Assembly (NCBI RefSeq): GCF_031180975.1
Contig: NZ_JAPSLI010000006.1
Location: 124,001-188,000 of the forward strand
DNA: 64,000 nucleotides
Direction of reading: 5' to 3'
DNA from: Microbacterium sp.
GTDB taxonomy: Bacteria > Actinomycetota > Actinomycetes > Actinomycetales > Microbacteriaceae
Shown here: in pieces, positions 1-8,104 of the stretch
How the letters are laid out: every line of letters begins with the position of its first letter
Numbering within the stretch: the stretch's first letter is position 1
The notes under the pieces: generated by a model
The model's database searches: none
Told to the model about the DNA's origin: nothing
Seen by the model: the letters and a program-made list of their open reading frames with translations, nothing else
Translations under genes and position numbers: made by a program

Positions 1-710
1 ACCGGGCGGTCGCGCAGCTCGATGAGGACCGGCCGGGCGACGGCACGCGTGAACGGCTCCTCGTCGAGGTCGCTCCGCGTGATCGCGCCGACGAGGATGG
101 TCGCCGCCGTGGCGTTCACATGGACGGCCCGGATCTTCCGCTCCGGGTGCGGGTTCGGCATCGCCCACAGGTAGAACCGGTAGGGCAGGACGTAGGGGAC
201 CTTGGACTGCGGGTCCTCGATCTCCACCAGCCGCGCGCCGGTCTCGTCGTACCGGCCGCAGACGCGGTCCATGAGCTCGTGCTCGGCGTCGTTGCGCGCG
301 AGGAACGGCGTCTGCCCCCAGTCCAGCGGGAGGGGTCGCCCGTCCCAGCGCCGCGGCGTGGGCCCGATCTCGTACCGCTGCCGGACGGTGTGCGACACCG
401 TGCCGCCGTCCGCGTACTCGATCCGGTAGTCCGCGAGCTCCTCGCCCACCGATCCGCCCTCGAAGAGGTCGGTCTCGAGCACCGAGTGAGCGAACACGAG
501 CCAGCGCGCCGACGCCTGCACCGGGACGGTCAGGGAATCGCCCGGGGCCACGAGAGCCACCGCCCGTTCGGCGTCGCCGAAGCGGAACGGCAGACCGTAC
601 AGGGTGCGGTCGCCGAGCGTGACGTCGCCCGGGTCTTCGAACACGTCGATTGGGGCATTGCGGATGCCGGTCAGGTCGAGGGGGACGTAGTCGGAGGTGG
701 GATGGCTCAA
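1..710 (-). CDS. Partial CDS, N-terminal 236 residues of an unrecognised protein
   Basis: An open frame runs from a TTG at 708-710 off the left edge of the window. GAAAGG lies about 10 nt upstream of the TTG and can serve as ribosome binding site. The product starts M-S-H-P-T-S-D-Y, has no signal peptide or membrane segment, and its composition suggests a beta-rich cytoplasmic domain; I do not recognise the family. It begins 39 bp after the stop of the APC permease on the same strand, so the two are probably co-transcribed and the protein may act on the permease substrate. The frame keeps normal GC-rich third positions throughout, which supports coding. The C-terminal part lies outside the window. 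Confidence 0.7.
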   Translation of the reverse strand, partial: MSHPTSDYVPLDLTGIRNAPIDVFEDPGDVTLGDRTLYGLPFRFGDAERAVALVAPGDSLTVPVQASARWLVFAHSVLETDLFEGGSVGEELADYRIEYADGGTVSHTVRQRYEIGPTPRRWDGRPLPLDWGQTPFLARNDAEHELMDRVCGRYDETGARLVEIEDPQSKVPYVLPYRFYLWAMPNPHPERKIRAVHVNATAATILVGAITRSDLDEEPFTRAVARPVLIELRDRP

Positions 711-749
711 CGGTCGAGGGCCTTTCGGGTTCGTGCTTGTCGGAGTGGA

Positions 750-2300
750 TCAGGGTGTCGACGCGTTCGGCGCGGCCGCGGCACCCTCGCCCTGGTCCTC
801 GCCCTGGGAATCGGGCTCGGGATCGGGCTCGCATTCGGCGACGTTGACGCTGCCGAGGCGGGTGTAGCGTTCCGGCGCCCTGACCCGCAGATACAGGGCC
901 CGGACGACGCCTCCGACGACCGCGACGACCGCCAGCCCGACGAGCACCTCGTTGACGAGGGGCGCACCGCCCGAGAACAGGTCGAAGTTGGCGACGACGA
1001 GAACGAGGATCGCCGTCAGCGCGAGGAACGAGAGCAGCGGCGCGATGGTGGTCCGCCACATGCCCGCCTCGCGGTGGTTGCGACGGAGGTACACCACGAC
1101 GGCGAGGGAGCACAGCGCCCAGAGCGCGATGATCCCGAGGAAGCCGAGAGCGCTGCCCCACAGCAGCAGGCCGAGGTACGGGTCGATGTCGAGCGCGACG
1201 CAGAGCACGAGAACCACGGCCGCGAACACGGACTGGGCCAGCCCGGCGATCCACGGAGACCGGGTCACCGGGTGCACGGTGCCGAAGCGCTGCGGTATGA
1301 GCCCCTCGCGTCCCAGCGCGTAGAGGTACCGGTTGCTGGCGTTGTGCAACGCGAGCAGGGCCGCGAACGCGCTGAGAAGGAGAAGGACGACGGTGACGTC
1401 GACGAGCCAGCCCGGCGTGTACTGCTCGAAGAGCACCAGGACGAGCCCAGCCGGGTCCTCGCTCGCGGCGCCGGCGATCAGGTCGATGCCGTAGGCGGTT
1501 ACGACGATGTACGCCATGACGGCGTAGAAGACCCCGATGAACGCGACGACCGCGTAGGTCGCCCTCCGCACCGTCCGCGCACCGCCCTTGACCTCCTCGG
1601 AGTAGATCACCGTGGACTCGAAGCCCATGAAGGCGCCGAAGATCAGGCCGAACATGGCGCCGTTCTCGAAGGTGAGCACGACCGACGGCGCGACCGGCTC
1701 CGCCGAGAATCCTGCGTGGCCGCCGCTGGCCACGACGGCGATGCCGAGGATGACGAGGACGATCAGCTCGCACATGAGGACGACGCTGAGCACCTTGGCG
1801 CTCGTCGTGATGCCACGGTAGCCCAGGTACGCGACGGCGGCGAGCGCCACGGCGGCGTACACCCACCATGGGGCGGAGATGCCGAAGAAGCGGCCAACGG
1901 TGTCGCCGGCGTACAGCCCCAGCGCGCCGTAGGTCGAGACCTGCAGGGCGTTGTACGCGATCACGGCCAGCAGGGCGGCGGCGGAACCCGCCTCGCGGCC
2001 CAGGCCTCGCGTGATGATCGCATAGAACGCCCCGGTGTTGCGGACATAGCGCATCATCGTCGTCAGGCCGACGGCGAAGAGCGCCATCACGGCCGCCGCG
2101 ACGAGGTAGCCGCCGGGGACGGCCTCGCCGCCCACGAAGAAGTGCAGAGGCATCACAGCGACCACGAGCGTCAGCGGGGCGAGCGTGGCGAGGGCGGTGA
2201 ACATCAGTTCGACGAGGCTGAGGGCGTTTCGCGCGAGTCCGGCGTCGGCGCCGGGTGCGGGCCTCGCCGAGACGGCGACGCGCGGGGAGTGATCCGTCAT
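750..2300 (-). CDS. APC-superfamily amino acid permease
   Basis: A 516-residue integral membrane protein of the amino acid-polyamine-organocation family, with about twelve hydrophobic segments starting near residue 30. The family couples uptake of amino acids or related amines to ion gradients or exchange. The start chosen is the ATG at 2298-2300 because AAGGAG lies 9 nt upstream; the reading frame is open further upstream but that extension has no family character. The C-terminus ends in an acidic, Glu/Asp-rich tail. It is transcribed divergently from the XRE-cupin regulator, which may control it, and lies 39 bp upstream of the partial gene at the window edge. Its substrate cannot be read from the sequence; a ureide- or hydantoin-derived amino acid would fit the neighbourhood. 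Confidence 0.9.
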   Translation of the reverse strand: MTDHSPRVAVSARPAPGADAGLARNALSLVELMFTALATLAPLTLVVAVMPLHFFVGGEAVPGGYLVAAAVMALFAVGLTTMMRYVRNTGAFYAIITRGLGREAGSAAALLAVIAYNALQVSTYGALGLYAGDTVGRFFGISAPWWVYAAVALAAVAYLGYRGITTSAKVLSVVLMCELIVLVILGIAVVASGGHAGFSAEPVAPSVVLTFENGAMFGLIFGAFMGFESTVIYSEEVKGGARTVRRATYAVVAFIGVFYAVMAYIVVTAYGIDLIAGAASEDPAGLVLVLFEQYTPGWLVDVTVVLLLLSAFAALLALHNASNRYLYALGREGLIPQRFGTVHPVTRSPWIAGLAQSVFAAVVLVLCVALDIDPYLGLLLWGSALGFLGIIALWALCSLAVVVYLRRNHREAGMWRTTIAPLLSFLALTAILVLVVANFDLFSGGAPLVNEVLVGLAVVAVVGGVVRALYLRVRAPERYTRLGSVNVAECEPDPEPDSQGEDQGEGAAAAPNASTP

Positions 2301-2467
2301 TGGAACGTCTCCTTGATGGGGGTGGGAGATCGGGTGGTTTCTCCAATATGACACAAACGATGCCCATGAGTAAACCCATCTTCCAGAACCGGAGCGGATC
2401 CCACGGGTAGAGTGAGCCCGGTCGACGTCGCCCGACCACCCGCAGACACTCACCAAGGAGAACGCCG
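2301..2467. promoter_or_regulatory. Divergent promoter region between permease and XRE-cupin regulator
   Basis: This 167-bp intergenic region must hold promoters for both flanking genes. At 2337-2358 an AT-rich element reads GTTT-N14-AAAC with ATATG in the middle. A related arrangement (GTTT-N9-AAAC with CATATAG between) occurs in the promoter region of the large ABC/ureide operon at 13536-13552. I infer a possible binding site for the XRE-cupin regulator. The AAGGAG ribosome binding site of that regulator is at 2455-2460. Confidence 0.45.
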
Positions 2468-3070
2468 TTGAGGCCACTGAGCCCTGCACCCTCCCGTGAC
2501 CCGCTGGCGATCGGTCCGAAGATCCGGGCGACGCGCCTCGGGCAGGGCCTGACGATCGCCCAGGTCGCCGAGGCGAGCGGCCTGACCAAGGGCTTCCTCA
2601 GCCGCGTCGAACGCGATGAGACCTCCCCGAGCGTGGCCACCCTGCGCGCCATCTGCGAAGTGCTGTCGCTGCCCATCGGCGCCCTGTTCGAGCGACCGGT
2701 GTACGAGATGGTGAGCCTCGATGACGCCCCGCTGGTCAACATGGGCGCAACGCACATCGTCGACCGGCTGCTCAGCTCCCGCTGGGAGCACCGCGTGCAG
2801 ATCCTGCGCTCGACGATGCCGCCCGGGGCCCCCGGAGGCAGCGACCTTTACACGGTGAACTGCGACATCGAGATCGTGCACGTGATCTCCGGCGCCCTCA
2901 CGGTCCGCCTGGGCTCGGACCGGCACCACCTCGTCGCCGGGGACACGATGTCCATGCCCGGCCGGGAGCCCCACACGTGGGACAACGAGTCCGACGACAC
3001 GACCGAGGTGATCTGGGTCCTCGTCCCCGCCCCGTGGAGCGGCTCGACGGGGACGACGACCCGGCTCTGA
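2468..3070 (+). CDS. XRE-family transcriptional regulator with C-terminal cupin domain
   Basis: A 200-residue cytoplasmic regulator. Residues about 15-75 form a lambda-repressor-like helix-turn-helix (LTIAQVAEASGLTKGFLSRV is its core), and about 110-190 a cupin barrel that in this family senses a small-molecule ligand. The start is a TTG at 2468, chosen because AAGGAG lies 7 nt upstream. Proteins of this architecture commonly regulate adjacent amino acid, amine or ureide transport and catabolic genes. It is divergent from the APC permease and ends 7 bp from the convergent end of the ureide operon, so it is the obvious local regulator for one or both. The ligand is unknown. Confidence 0.88.
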   Translation: MRPLSPAPSRDPLAIGPKIRATRLGQGLTIAQVAEASGLTKGFLSRVERDETSPSVATLRAICEVLSLPIGALFERPVYEMVSLDDAPLVNMGATHIVDRLLSSRWEHRVQILRSTMPPGAPGGSDLYTVNCDIEIVHVISGALTVRLGSDRHHLVAGDTMSMPGREPHTWDNESDDTTEVIWVLVPAPWSGSTGTTTRL

Positions 3071-3077
3071 GCGGCGG

Positions 3078-4349
3078 TCAGCCCACGGCCGCCGCGCCCG
3101 ACCTCGGGTCGGGCTCCGCCGCGAGCGCGCCGATGGCGTCGGCCAGCGCGATCACGGCCAGGCCGATGTCGGCGGGTGCGGCGTACTCCTCCGGCCTGTG
3201 GCTCACTCCGTCGCGGCAGCGGACGAACAGCATCGCGACGGGCGCAGCACCGGCGACGGTCTGCGCGTCATGACCGGCGCCGGAGGGCAGCCGCGGAGCG
3301 CTGAGCCCCAGCCCCTCCACCGATCGCGCCAGGGCGGCGGAGAGGGCCGGGTCGCACACGGTCGCTGACCCCTCGTACTCGGGCTCGACGGCGATGTCCA
3401 CCGACCGTGCAGTCGCAACCGCCGCGATCCCGGCTACGACCGCTGCCCGGGCCCGGGCGAGCAGCTCGTCATCCGGTGCTCGCAGGTCGAGCGAGAACCG
3501 CACCAGCCCCGGGATCGCGTTCGCGGCCGCGTTGGCGATGACGAGCTCGCCCACCGTGGCCCGCACATCGGGCCCGGCTGCCAGGGCGGCCTCCTCGATG
3601 GCGAGGACCATCTGCGAGGCGGCGACCAGCGCGTCTCGCCGCATCGTCGCGGGGACCGTCCCGGCGTGACCCCCCGCGCCGGTGACCGTGATCCGGAACC
3701 GTGCCGCTGCGGCGATGGACGTCACGATGCCGAGGGCCGCTCCCATTGCTTCGAGCACGGGCCCCTGTTCGACGTGCACCTCCAGGTACCCGATCAGGTC
3801 GGCCGGGTCGTATCGCAGGCCGCCCAGCGGCGGGTCGCCGGGAAGTCCGAAGGCCACCAGGGCCTCGCGCAGGGAGATGCCGTCCTCGTCGCGGACGTCG
3901 AGCAGCTCCTGCGGCAAGGCGGTGGTCAGGGACAGCGACCCGATCGAGGCCTCCGGGAACCGCAGGCCCTCCTCATCGCCGAACGCCAGCAGCTCGACAT
4001 CGAACGGGAGGGCGGCCCCGCGGCGCCGCAGCTCCTCCACCGCGAGCACGCCGACGACCACACCGAGCATGCCATCGTACCGGCCGGCGTCGGGCACCGT
4101 GTCGATGTGCGACCCGATGAGAAGCCGCCGCCGGCGGGCGCTTCCGGACTGGTGCACGACCCCGACGACGGTCCCGACGGGGTTGATCGTGGTCTCGGCT
4201 CCCGCAGCGCGCATCCATCCCTGCACCAGCTCCGCGGCCCGGCGGTGAGCGGGCCCGAGGTAGGGCCGGCTGAGGAGGCCGTCCTTGTCGGACAATCGCC
4301 CGAGCTCGTCGAGCATCCCCTCGGCGCGGAGGCCGAGCTCGACGCTCAT
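3078..4349 (-). CDS. M20-family N-carbamoyl-L-amino acid hydrolase / allantoate amidohydrolase
   Basis: A 423-residue zinc-dependent amidase of the hydantoinase/carbamoylase family, close to the usual 410 residues. Metal-site motifs are visible: SHIDTVPDAGRYDG with His81 and Asp92, the GDEEG acidic pair around Glu126-Glu127, an HVEQGP motif, and GAGGHAGTVP with GAGHDA in the lid and C-terminal parts. Family members remove the carbamoyl group from N-carbamoyl-L-amino acids, allantoate or beta-ureidopropionate, giving ammonia and CO2. The ATG at 4347-4349 overlaps the stop of the preceding N-carbamoylase (ATGA), so translation is probably coupled. It is the last gene of the ten-gene operon. Which ureide it uses cannot be decided from sequence alone. 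Confidence 0.9.
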   Translation of the reverse strand: MSVELGLRAEGMLDELGRLSDKDGLLSRPYLGPAHRRAAELVQGWMRAAGAETTINPVGTVVGVVHQSGSARRRRLLIGSHIDTVPDAGRYDGMLGVVVGVLAVEELRRRGAALPFDVELLAFGDEEGLRFPEASIGSLSLTTALPQELLDVRDEDGISLREALVAFGLPGDPPLGGLRYDPADLIGYLEVHVEQGPVLEAMGAALGIVTSIAAAARFRITVTGAGGHAGTVPATMRRDALVAASQMVLAIEEAALAAGPDVRATVGELVIANAAANAIPGLVRFSLDLRAPDDELLARARAAVVAGIAAVATARSVDIAVEPEYEGSATVCDPALSAALARSVEGLGLSAPRLPSGAGHDAQTVAGAAPVAMLFVRCRDGVSHRPEEYAAPADIGLAVIALADAIGALAAEPDPRSGAAAVG

Positions 4350-5302
4350 CCCTGCCCCTGGTCGACCAGCGGAGGGGGGACGGCGCCGCGACGCTCCACG
4401 ATCAGCCCGTAGTGCTGCGGCTGCCGGTGCATCTCGAAGTTGAACATGTAGTTCTTGATGTCCGCGCAGATGTCGAGGTCGATTCGCGCGGTGATCAGCT
4501 CGTCGCCCATGCTCGTGGCCTGGGCGACGATCTCGCCGGTGGGCGCGACGATGACGCTCTGGCCGAGCATCGTGGACCCCTCCTCTTGGCCGCACTTGGC
4601 GGCGGCGATGACGAAGGTGCCGTTCTGGTACGCCCCTGCCTGCATCACGATGTGGTTGTGGAAGCTCTGCAGGTGGTCGTGGTGGGGCACCTCAGGGTCC
4701 GCGATCGGGGTGTTGTAGCCGATCATGACGAGCTCGACGCCCTGCAGTCCCATCACCCTGTAGGTCTCCGGCCAGCGGCGGTCGTTGCAGATCGCCATGC
4801 CGAGGATGCCGCCGAAGGCCCGCCACACCGGGAACCCGGTGTCGGAGGCGTCGAAGTAGTGCTTCTCCAGGTGCTGGAAGTCCCAGTCCTCGCGCTGGTC
4901 GGAGTGGCCCGGCAGATGCACCTTGCGGTACTTGCCGATGATCCGCCCGTCCGGGCCGACGAGGATCGAGGTGTTGAAGCGCCTGGTCTCCGGGCCGCTC
5001 TCATCGAGCTCGGCGTAGCCGATGCAGAACCCCACCTCCAGCTCACGCGCCCTGTCGAACAGGGGCTGTGTCTCGGGCGAGGGCATCTGCCGCTCGTAGA
5101 ACCCGTCGATCTCGTCCTGATCGTCCAGCCACCAGCGGGGGAAGAACGTCGTCAGGGCGAGCTCGGGGAAGACCACGAGCTGGCATCCGCGCTCCTTTCC
5201 CTCCTCGAGCAGGGCGATCAGGCGGGCGACCACCTCGGCGCGGGAGTCGGATCGGCTGATGGGGCCGAGCTGCGCGCAGCCGACGTCGAGTTTCCGTGTC
5301 AT
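4346..5302 (-). CDS. N-carbamoyl-D-amino acid hydrolase (nitrilase/CN-hydrolase superfamily)
   Basis: A 318-residue carbon-nitrogen hydrolase. The catalytic triad sits at Glu47 (VFPELALTTFFP), Lys127 (GKYRKVHLPGH) and Cys172 (AICNDRRWPET), the numbering I recall for the Agrobacterium D-carbamoylase, and many family-specific stretches such as HRQPQHYGLI near the C-terminus are present. The known reaction is N-carbamoyl-D-amino acid plus water to D-amino acid, CO2 and ammonia. Start and stop each overlap the neighbouring gene by 4 bp. With the L-type carbamoylase next to it and a racemase upstream, both enantiomers of a carbamoyl amino acid could be used. Confidence 0.92.
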   Translation of the reverse strand: MTRKLDVGCAQLGPISRSDSRAEVVARLIALLEEGKERGCQLVVFPELALTTFFPRWWLDDQDEIDGFYERQMPSPETQPLFDRARELEVGFCIGYAELDESGPETRRFNTSILVGPDGRIIGKYRKVHLPGHSDQREDWDFQHLEKHYFDASDTGFPVWRAFGGILGMAICNDRRWPETYRVMGLQGVELVMIGYNTPIADPEVPHHDHLQSFHNHIVMQAGAYQNGTFVIAAAKCGQEEGSTMLGQSVIVAPTGEIVAQATSMGDELITARIDLDICADIKNYMFNFEMHRQPQHYGLIVERRGAVPPPLVDQGQG

Positions 5303-6237
5303 GCGTCGTGTCCTTTCGGGGGGTGGGTCGCGTGCCAGTGGCGGGCGATCTGGTCGCGTCGGCAGATCCAGACCTCGGGCAGCTGCACGATCCGGTCGAT
5401 GAAGCGGGCGAGACCCGCCGCCCGCCCCGGTCGGCCGGTGAGCCGGCAGTGCAGCCCGATCGTGAGCAGCTTCGGGCTCGTGGCGCCCTCGGCGTACAGG
5501 TAGTCGAACGCGTCGCTGAGGTAGCGCTCGAACGATTCACCGTTCTCGAAGCCGGCCGGCGACGCGAACCGCATGTCGTTGGTGTCGAGCGTGTACGGGA
5601 TCACCAGGTGCGGGCGCCCGTGCTCGACGTTCCAGAACGGCAGGTCGTCGCTGTAGTCGTCGGAGTCGTAGAGGAAGCCTCTCTCCTCGACCACCAGCCT
5701 GCGAGTGTTCTCGCTGATCCGGCTCCCGTAGTAGCCCACCGGACGGTGCCCGAGCAGCGCCTCGTGGCACGCCACGGCACGGGCGATGAACTGGCGCTCC
5801 CGCTCGGGCGGCATGTCGGCATAGTCGATCCAGCGCCAGGCGTGGCTGGCGATCTCCCAGCCGGCGCGGTCCATGGCACGCGCGGCGGCGGGGTTCCGCG
5901 CCAGCGCCATCCCGACGGCGAACACGGTGACCGGAACGCCGCGCTGGGTGAAGAGCCGGTGCAGCCGCCAGAAACCGGCGCGGCTGCCGTACTCGTACAC
6001 GGACTCCTGGCCGAGGTCGCGCCGGCCGGCGAGGGGAGGGCTGTCGGGAAGCTCGCCGAGGAAACCTTCCGACACGGCGTCGCCGTGCAGGATGCTGCTC
6101 TCGCCGCCCTCCTCGTAGTTGACGACGAAGTTGACGGCGATTCGTGCCCCGCCCGGCCACCGGGGGTCGGGGGCGTGCCGGCCGTACCCCACGAGGTCGC
6201 GGGGGTACGGTGCCGCGTCGTCGAGCAGGTCGATCAT
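5299..6237 (-). CDS. PuuE-type allantoinase / polysaccharide deacetylase-family hydrolase
   Basis: A 312-residue protein of the polysaccharide-deacetylase (NodB-like) fold, of the PuuE subgroup that opens allantoin or related rings without the classical amidohydrolase barrel. Characteristic features are VNFVVNYEEGGE near residue 35, the W-E-I-A-S-H-A-W-R motif (metal-binding His region), YGSRISENTRRL and LTIGLHCRLTGRPGR near the C-terminus. The ATG at 6235-6237 overlaps the stop of the racemase (ATGA). No classical hydantoinase/dihydropyrimidinase is encoded nearby, so this enzyme is the best candidate for ring opening in the pathway. Whether the ring is allantoin or a 5-substituted hydantoin is inference. 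Confidence 0.85.
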   Translation of the reverse strand: MIDLLDDAAPYPRDLVGYGRHAPDPRWPGGARIAVNFVVNYEEGGESSILHGDAVSEGFLGELPDSPPLAGRRDLGQESVYEYGSRAGFWRLHRLFTQRGVPVTVFAVGMALARNPAAARAMDRAGWEIASHAWRWIDYADMPPERERQFIARAVACHEALLGHRPVGYYGSRISENTRRLVVEERGFLYDSDDYSDDLPFWNVEHGRPHLVIPYTLDTNDMRFASPAGFENGESFERYLSDAFDYLYAEGATSPKLLTIGLHCRLTGRPGRAAGLARFIDRIVQLPEVWICRRDQIARHWHATHPPKGHDA

Positions 6238-6935
6238 CGGACGGCGACACCCTCTGGGTGGGCGTACGCGCCGAGCTTGCTGGTCCGCAGACCCGCGGCC
6301 GCCATGCCGTACACGAGGCCCACTGTGGCGGCGACCCCCTCGACCACGGGTGCGCGGAGCTCGCTCTCGAGCCACACGGCGGACTGCGCCATACCCGCGC
6401 AGCCGAGCACGACGACCTCGGCACCGTCGTCGAGCACCTGCTGGGCTGCCGTCAGCACCCTGGCGTTGCTGGCCGGGGAGCCGTCGAGCTCGAGCACGGC
6501 CATCTCGCACGAGCGGACCGACTGGAGCTTGCGATCCAGCCCGTAGCGCACGGCCATGTCCTCGATCATCGGGATGCCCGCCCGGGCCGTGGTGACGACA
6601 CCGTACCGGATCCCCAGCACGCTCGCCGCGAGCATGGACCCTTCGGCGATGCCGACGACCGGGCCCGACGCGACCTCCCGGCACGCGGCGACGGCAGGAT
6701 CGTCGAAGCAGGCGATGACGTGCCCGGCGCAGCCCTCGGCGACTCCCGCGACGACCTCGGCGACCACATGAGGCGACGCGGCGATCGTGTCGGCGGCCGT
6801 CTCTATCGAGAGCGGACCGTCGGCCGGCTGTGAGCACCGGAGTTCGAACCGGCCGCCGGCGGCGGCTTCCGCGGCGCGGGTCACCGCAGCCGTCATGCCC
6901 CGGGTGGTGTTCGGATTGACGACCTGGATCCTCAT
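6234..6935 (-). CDS. Asp/Glu/hydantoin racemase
   Basis: A 233-residue cofactor-independent racemase. The two catalytic cysteines of the family are present in VIACFDDPAV and VVLGCAGM, one in each half of the pseudo-symmetric fold, and the N-terminus IQVVNPNTTRGMT is typical of hydantoin/allantoin racemases. Known members interconvert D- and L-5-substituted hydantoins or (R)- and (S)-allantoin. The start MRIQVV at 6935 is chosen over an ATG five codons upstream because it overlaps the stop of the preceding gene by 4 bp, as elsewhere in this operon. It would supply both stereoisomers to the downstream ring-opening enzyme and the two carbamoylases. Confidence 0.9.
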   Translation of the reverse strand: MRIQVVNPNTTRGMTAAVTRAAEAAAGGRFELRCSQPADGPLSIETAADTIAASPHVVAEVVAGVAEGCAGHVIACFDDPAVAACREVASGPVVGIAEGSMLAASVLGIRYGVVTTARAGIPMIEDMAVRYGLDRKLQSVRSCEMAVLELDGSPASNARVLTAAQQVLDDGAEVVVLGCAGMAQSAVWLESELRAPVVEGVAATVGLVYGMAAAGLRTSKLGAYAHPEGVAVR

Positions 6936-8104
6936 CCCTCGTCCCTCCATCCGCCGGCGATGATCTCGAGGGCGCGCAGCTGAACCGCGTATCCTTCGCT
7001 GAGGTGGGCGAGCTCGATGTACTCGTCTGGGGCGTGGCAGCGTTCGCCCAGACCCGCGCCGAAGTTGAGGATCTCGATCCCGTCGCGCGCGAAGTGGCGG
7101 CCGTCGCTGGCGCCCTCGCTGACCAGGAAGCCGGGGGTGTAGCCGAGCACGTCCTGCACCGCCTGCACATGGGCCTGCACGCCGGGGCCGTCCCGCCCGG
7201 GCTCGAAGCCGTTGCTCAGCACGAGCGGCTCCAGCACCCAGGTGCCCTCCGGCTCACCGAGAGAGCTCAGCACCTCGCGGATCTCCTCGATGACGTCCTC
7301 GGCCTCCTCCGACGGCAGGATGCGCCGGTCCAGCTCGAAGCGCGCCCAATCGGGCACGGTGTTGATGTCCTGGCCGGAGCGGAAGGTGGTGATCGCCATC
7401 GTGCTCTCGAACAGCGCGTCCCGCCGCTCGGCCAGGCGCGGCTGCAGCACGGACTCCAGCCCGTGCACGAGGCGGGTGGCCCGCAGCAGCGCGTTGTCGC
7501 CCCGACCAGGGGAGCCGGCGTGGAAGGCTTCGCCGTACACGTCGACCGCCACCCACACGACCCCCCGCTCCTCGCATCCGAGGTCGAAGCCGCTGGGGCC
7601 GCTGATGACGAGCACGTCGGGGGTGACGATGCCCGCGTCGCGGAGGTGCTTCGCGCCGCCGTCGGAGAGGTTCTCCTCATCGCCGACGAACGCGAAGACG
7701 ATGCTGCCCTGCCGGGGACCGCCCTTCTCCATGACGGTGCGGGCGAGCTCGAGCATGATCGCGGCTGCCCCCTTGCAGTTCTCGGCGCCCAGCCCGTAGA
7801 CGCGGCCGTCCTTGACGGTGCCGGCGAACGGGTCGACGGTCCAGTTCTCGGCGGTGCCCGGGCCGACGGTGTCGATGTGGGTGCACAGCACCACCTCGGG
7901 CGAGCCCGAGCCGATGCGCGCGACGACGTTCGAGGGCCCGTCCTGGGCGCGGCTGATGACGGGATCGTACCCGGCGTCGGCGAGGTGCGCGGCGATGACC
8001 TCGCAGACCGCCGTCGTGTCGCCTTCCGGCATGGCCGAGGGTGTCTCGAGCAGCGACACGAGCATCTCGACCATCCGCTCTGTCGTCACGGCTGTCGTTG
8101 TCAT
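6932..8104 (-). CDS. M20-family metallopeptidase / ArgE-DapE-like deacylase
   Basis: A 390-residue M20-fold hydrolase. CTHIDTV supplies His76 and Asp78, and GDEEN the acid pair near Glu143-Glu144; a dimerisation domain lies between about residues 185 and 300. At the place where most M20 enzymes have the metal-bridging Asp (usually D-x-K-G), this protein reads GAENCKG, with Asn109 instead; either a different ligand is used or the site is altered. M20 enzymes remove N-acyl groups or terminal amino acids, so here it could trim an imported N-substituted amino acid. Its start at 8104 shares one base with the stop of the ATPase gene upstream. Confidence 0.85.
   Translation of the reverse strand: MTTTAVTTERMVEMLVSLLETPSAMPEGDTTAVCEVIAAHLADAGYDPVISRAQDGPSNVVARIGSGSPEVVLCTHIDTVGPGTAENWTVDPFAGTVKDGRVYGLGAENCKGAAAIMLELARTVMEKGGPRQGSIVFAFVGDEENLSDGGAKHLRDAGIVTPDVLVISGPSGFDLGCEERGVVWVAVDVYGEAFHAGSPGRGDNALLRATRLVHGLESVLQPRLAERRDALFESTMAITTFRSGQDINTVPDWARFELDRRILPSEEAEDVIEEIREVLSSLGEPEGTWVLEPLVLSNGFEPGRDGPGVQAHVQAVQDVLGYTPGFLVSEGASDGRHFARDGIEILNFGAGLGERCHAPDEYIELAHLSEGYAVQLRALEIIAGGWRDEG

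Noticed and set aside
120..2351. Long plus-strand frame (743 codons) opposite the permease
   Set aside because: Shadow of the minus-strand permease and partial gene; no family motifs, Arg/Glu-rich composition typical of antisense frames in GC-rich DNA.
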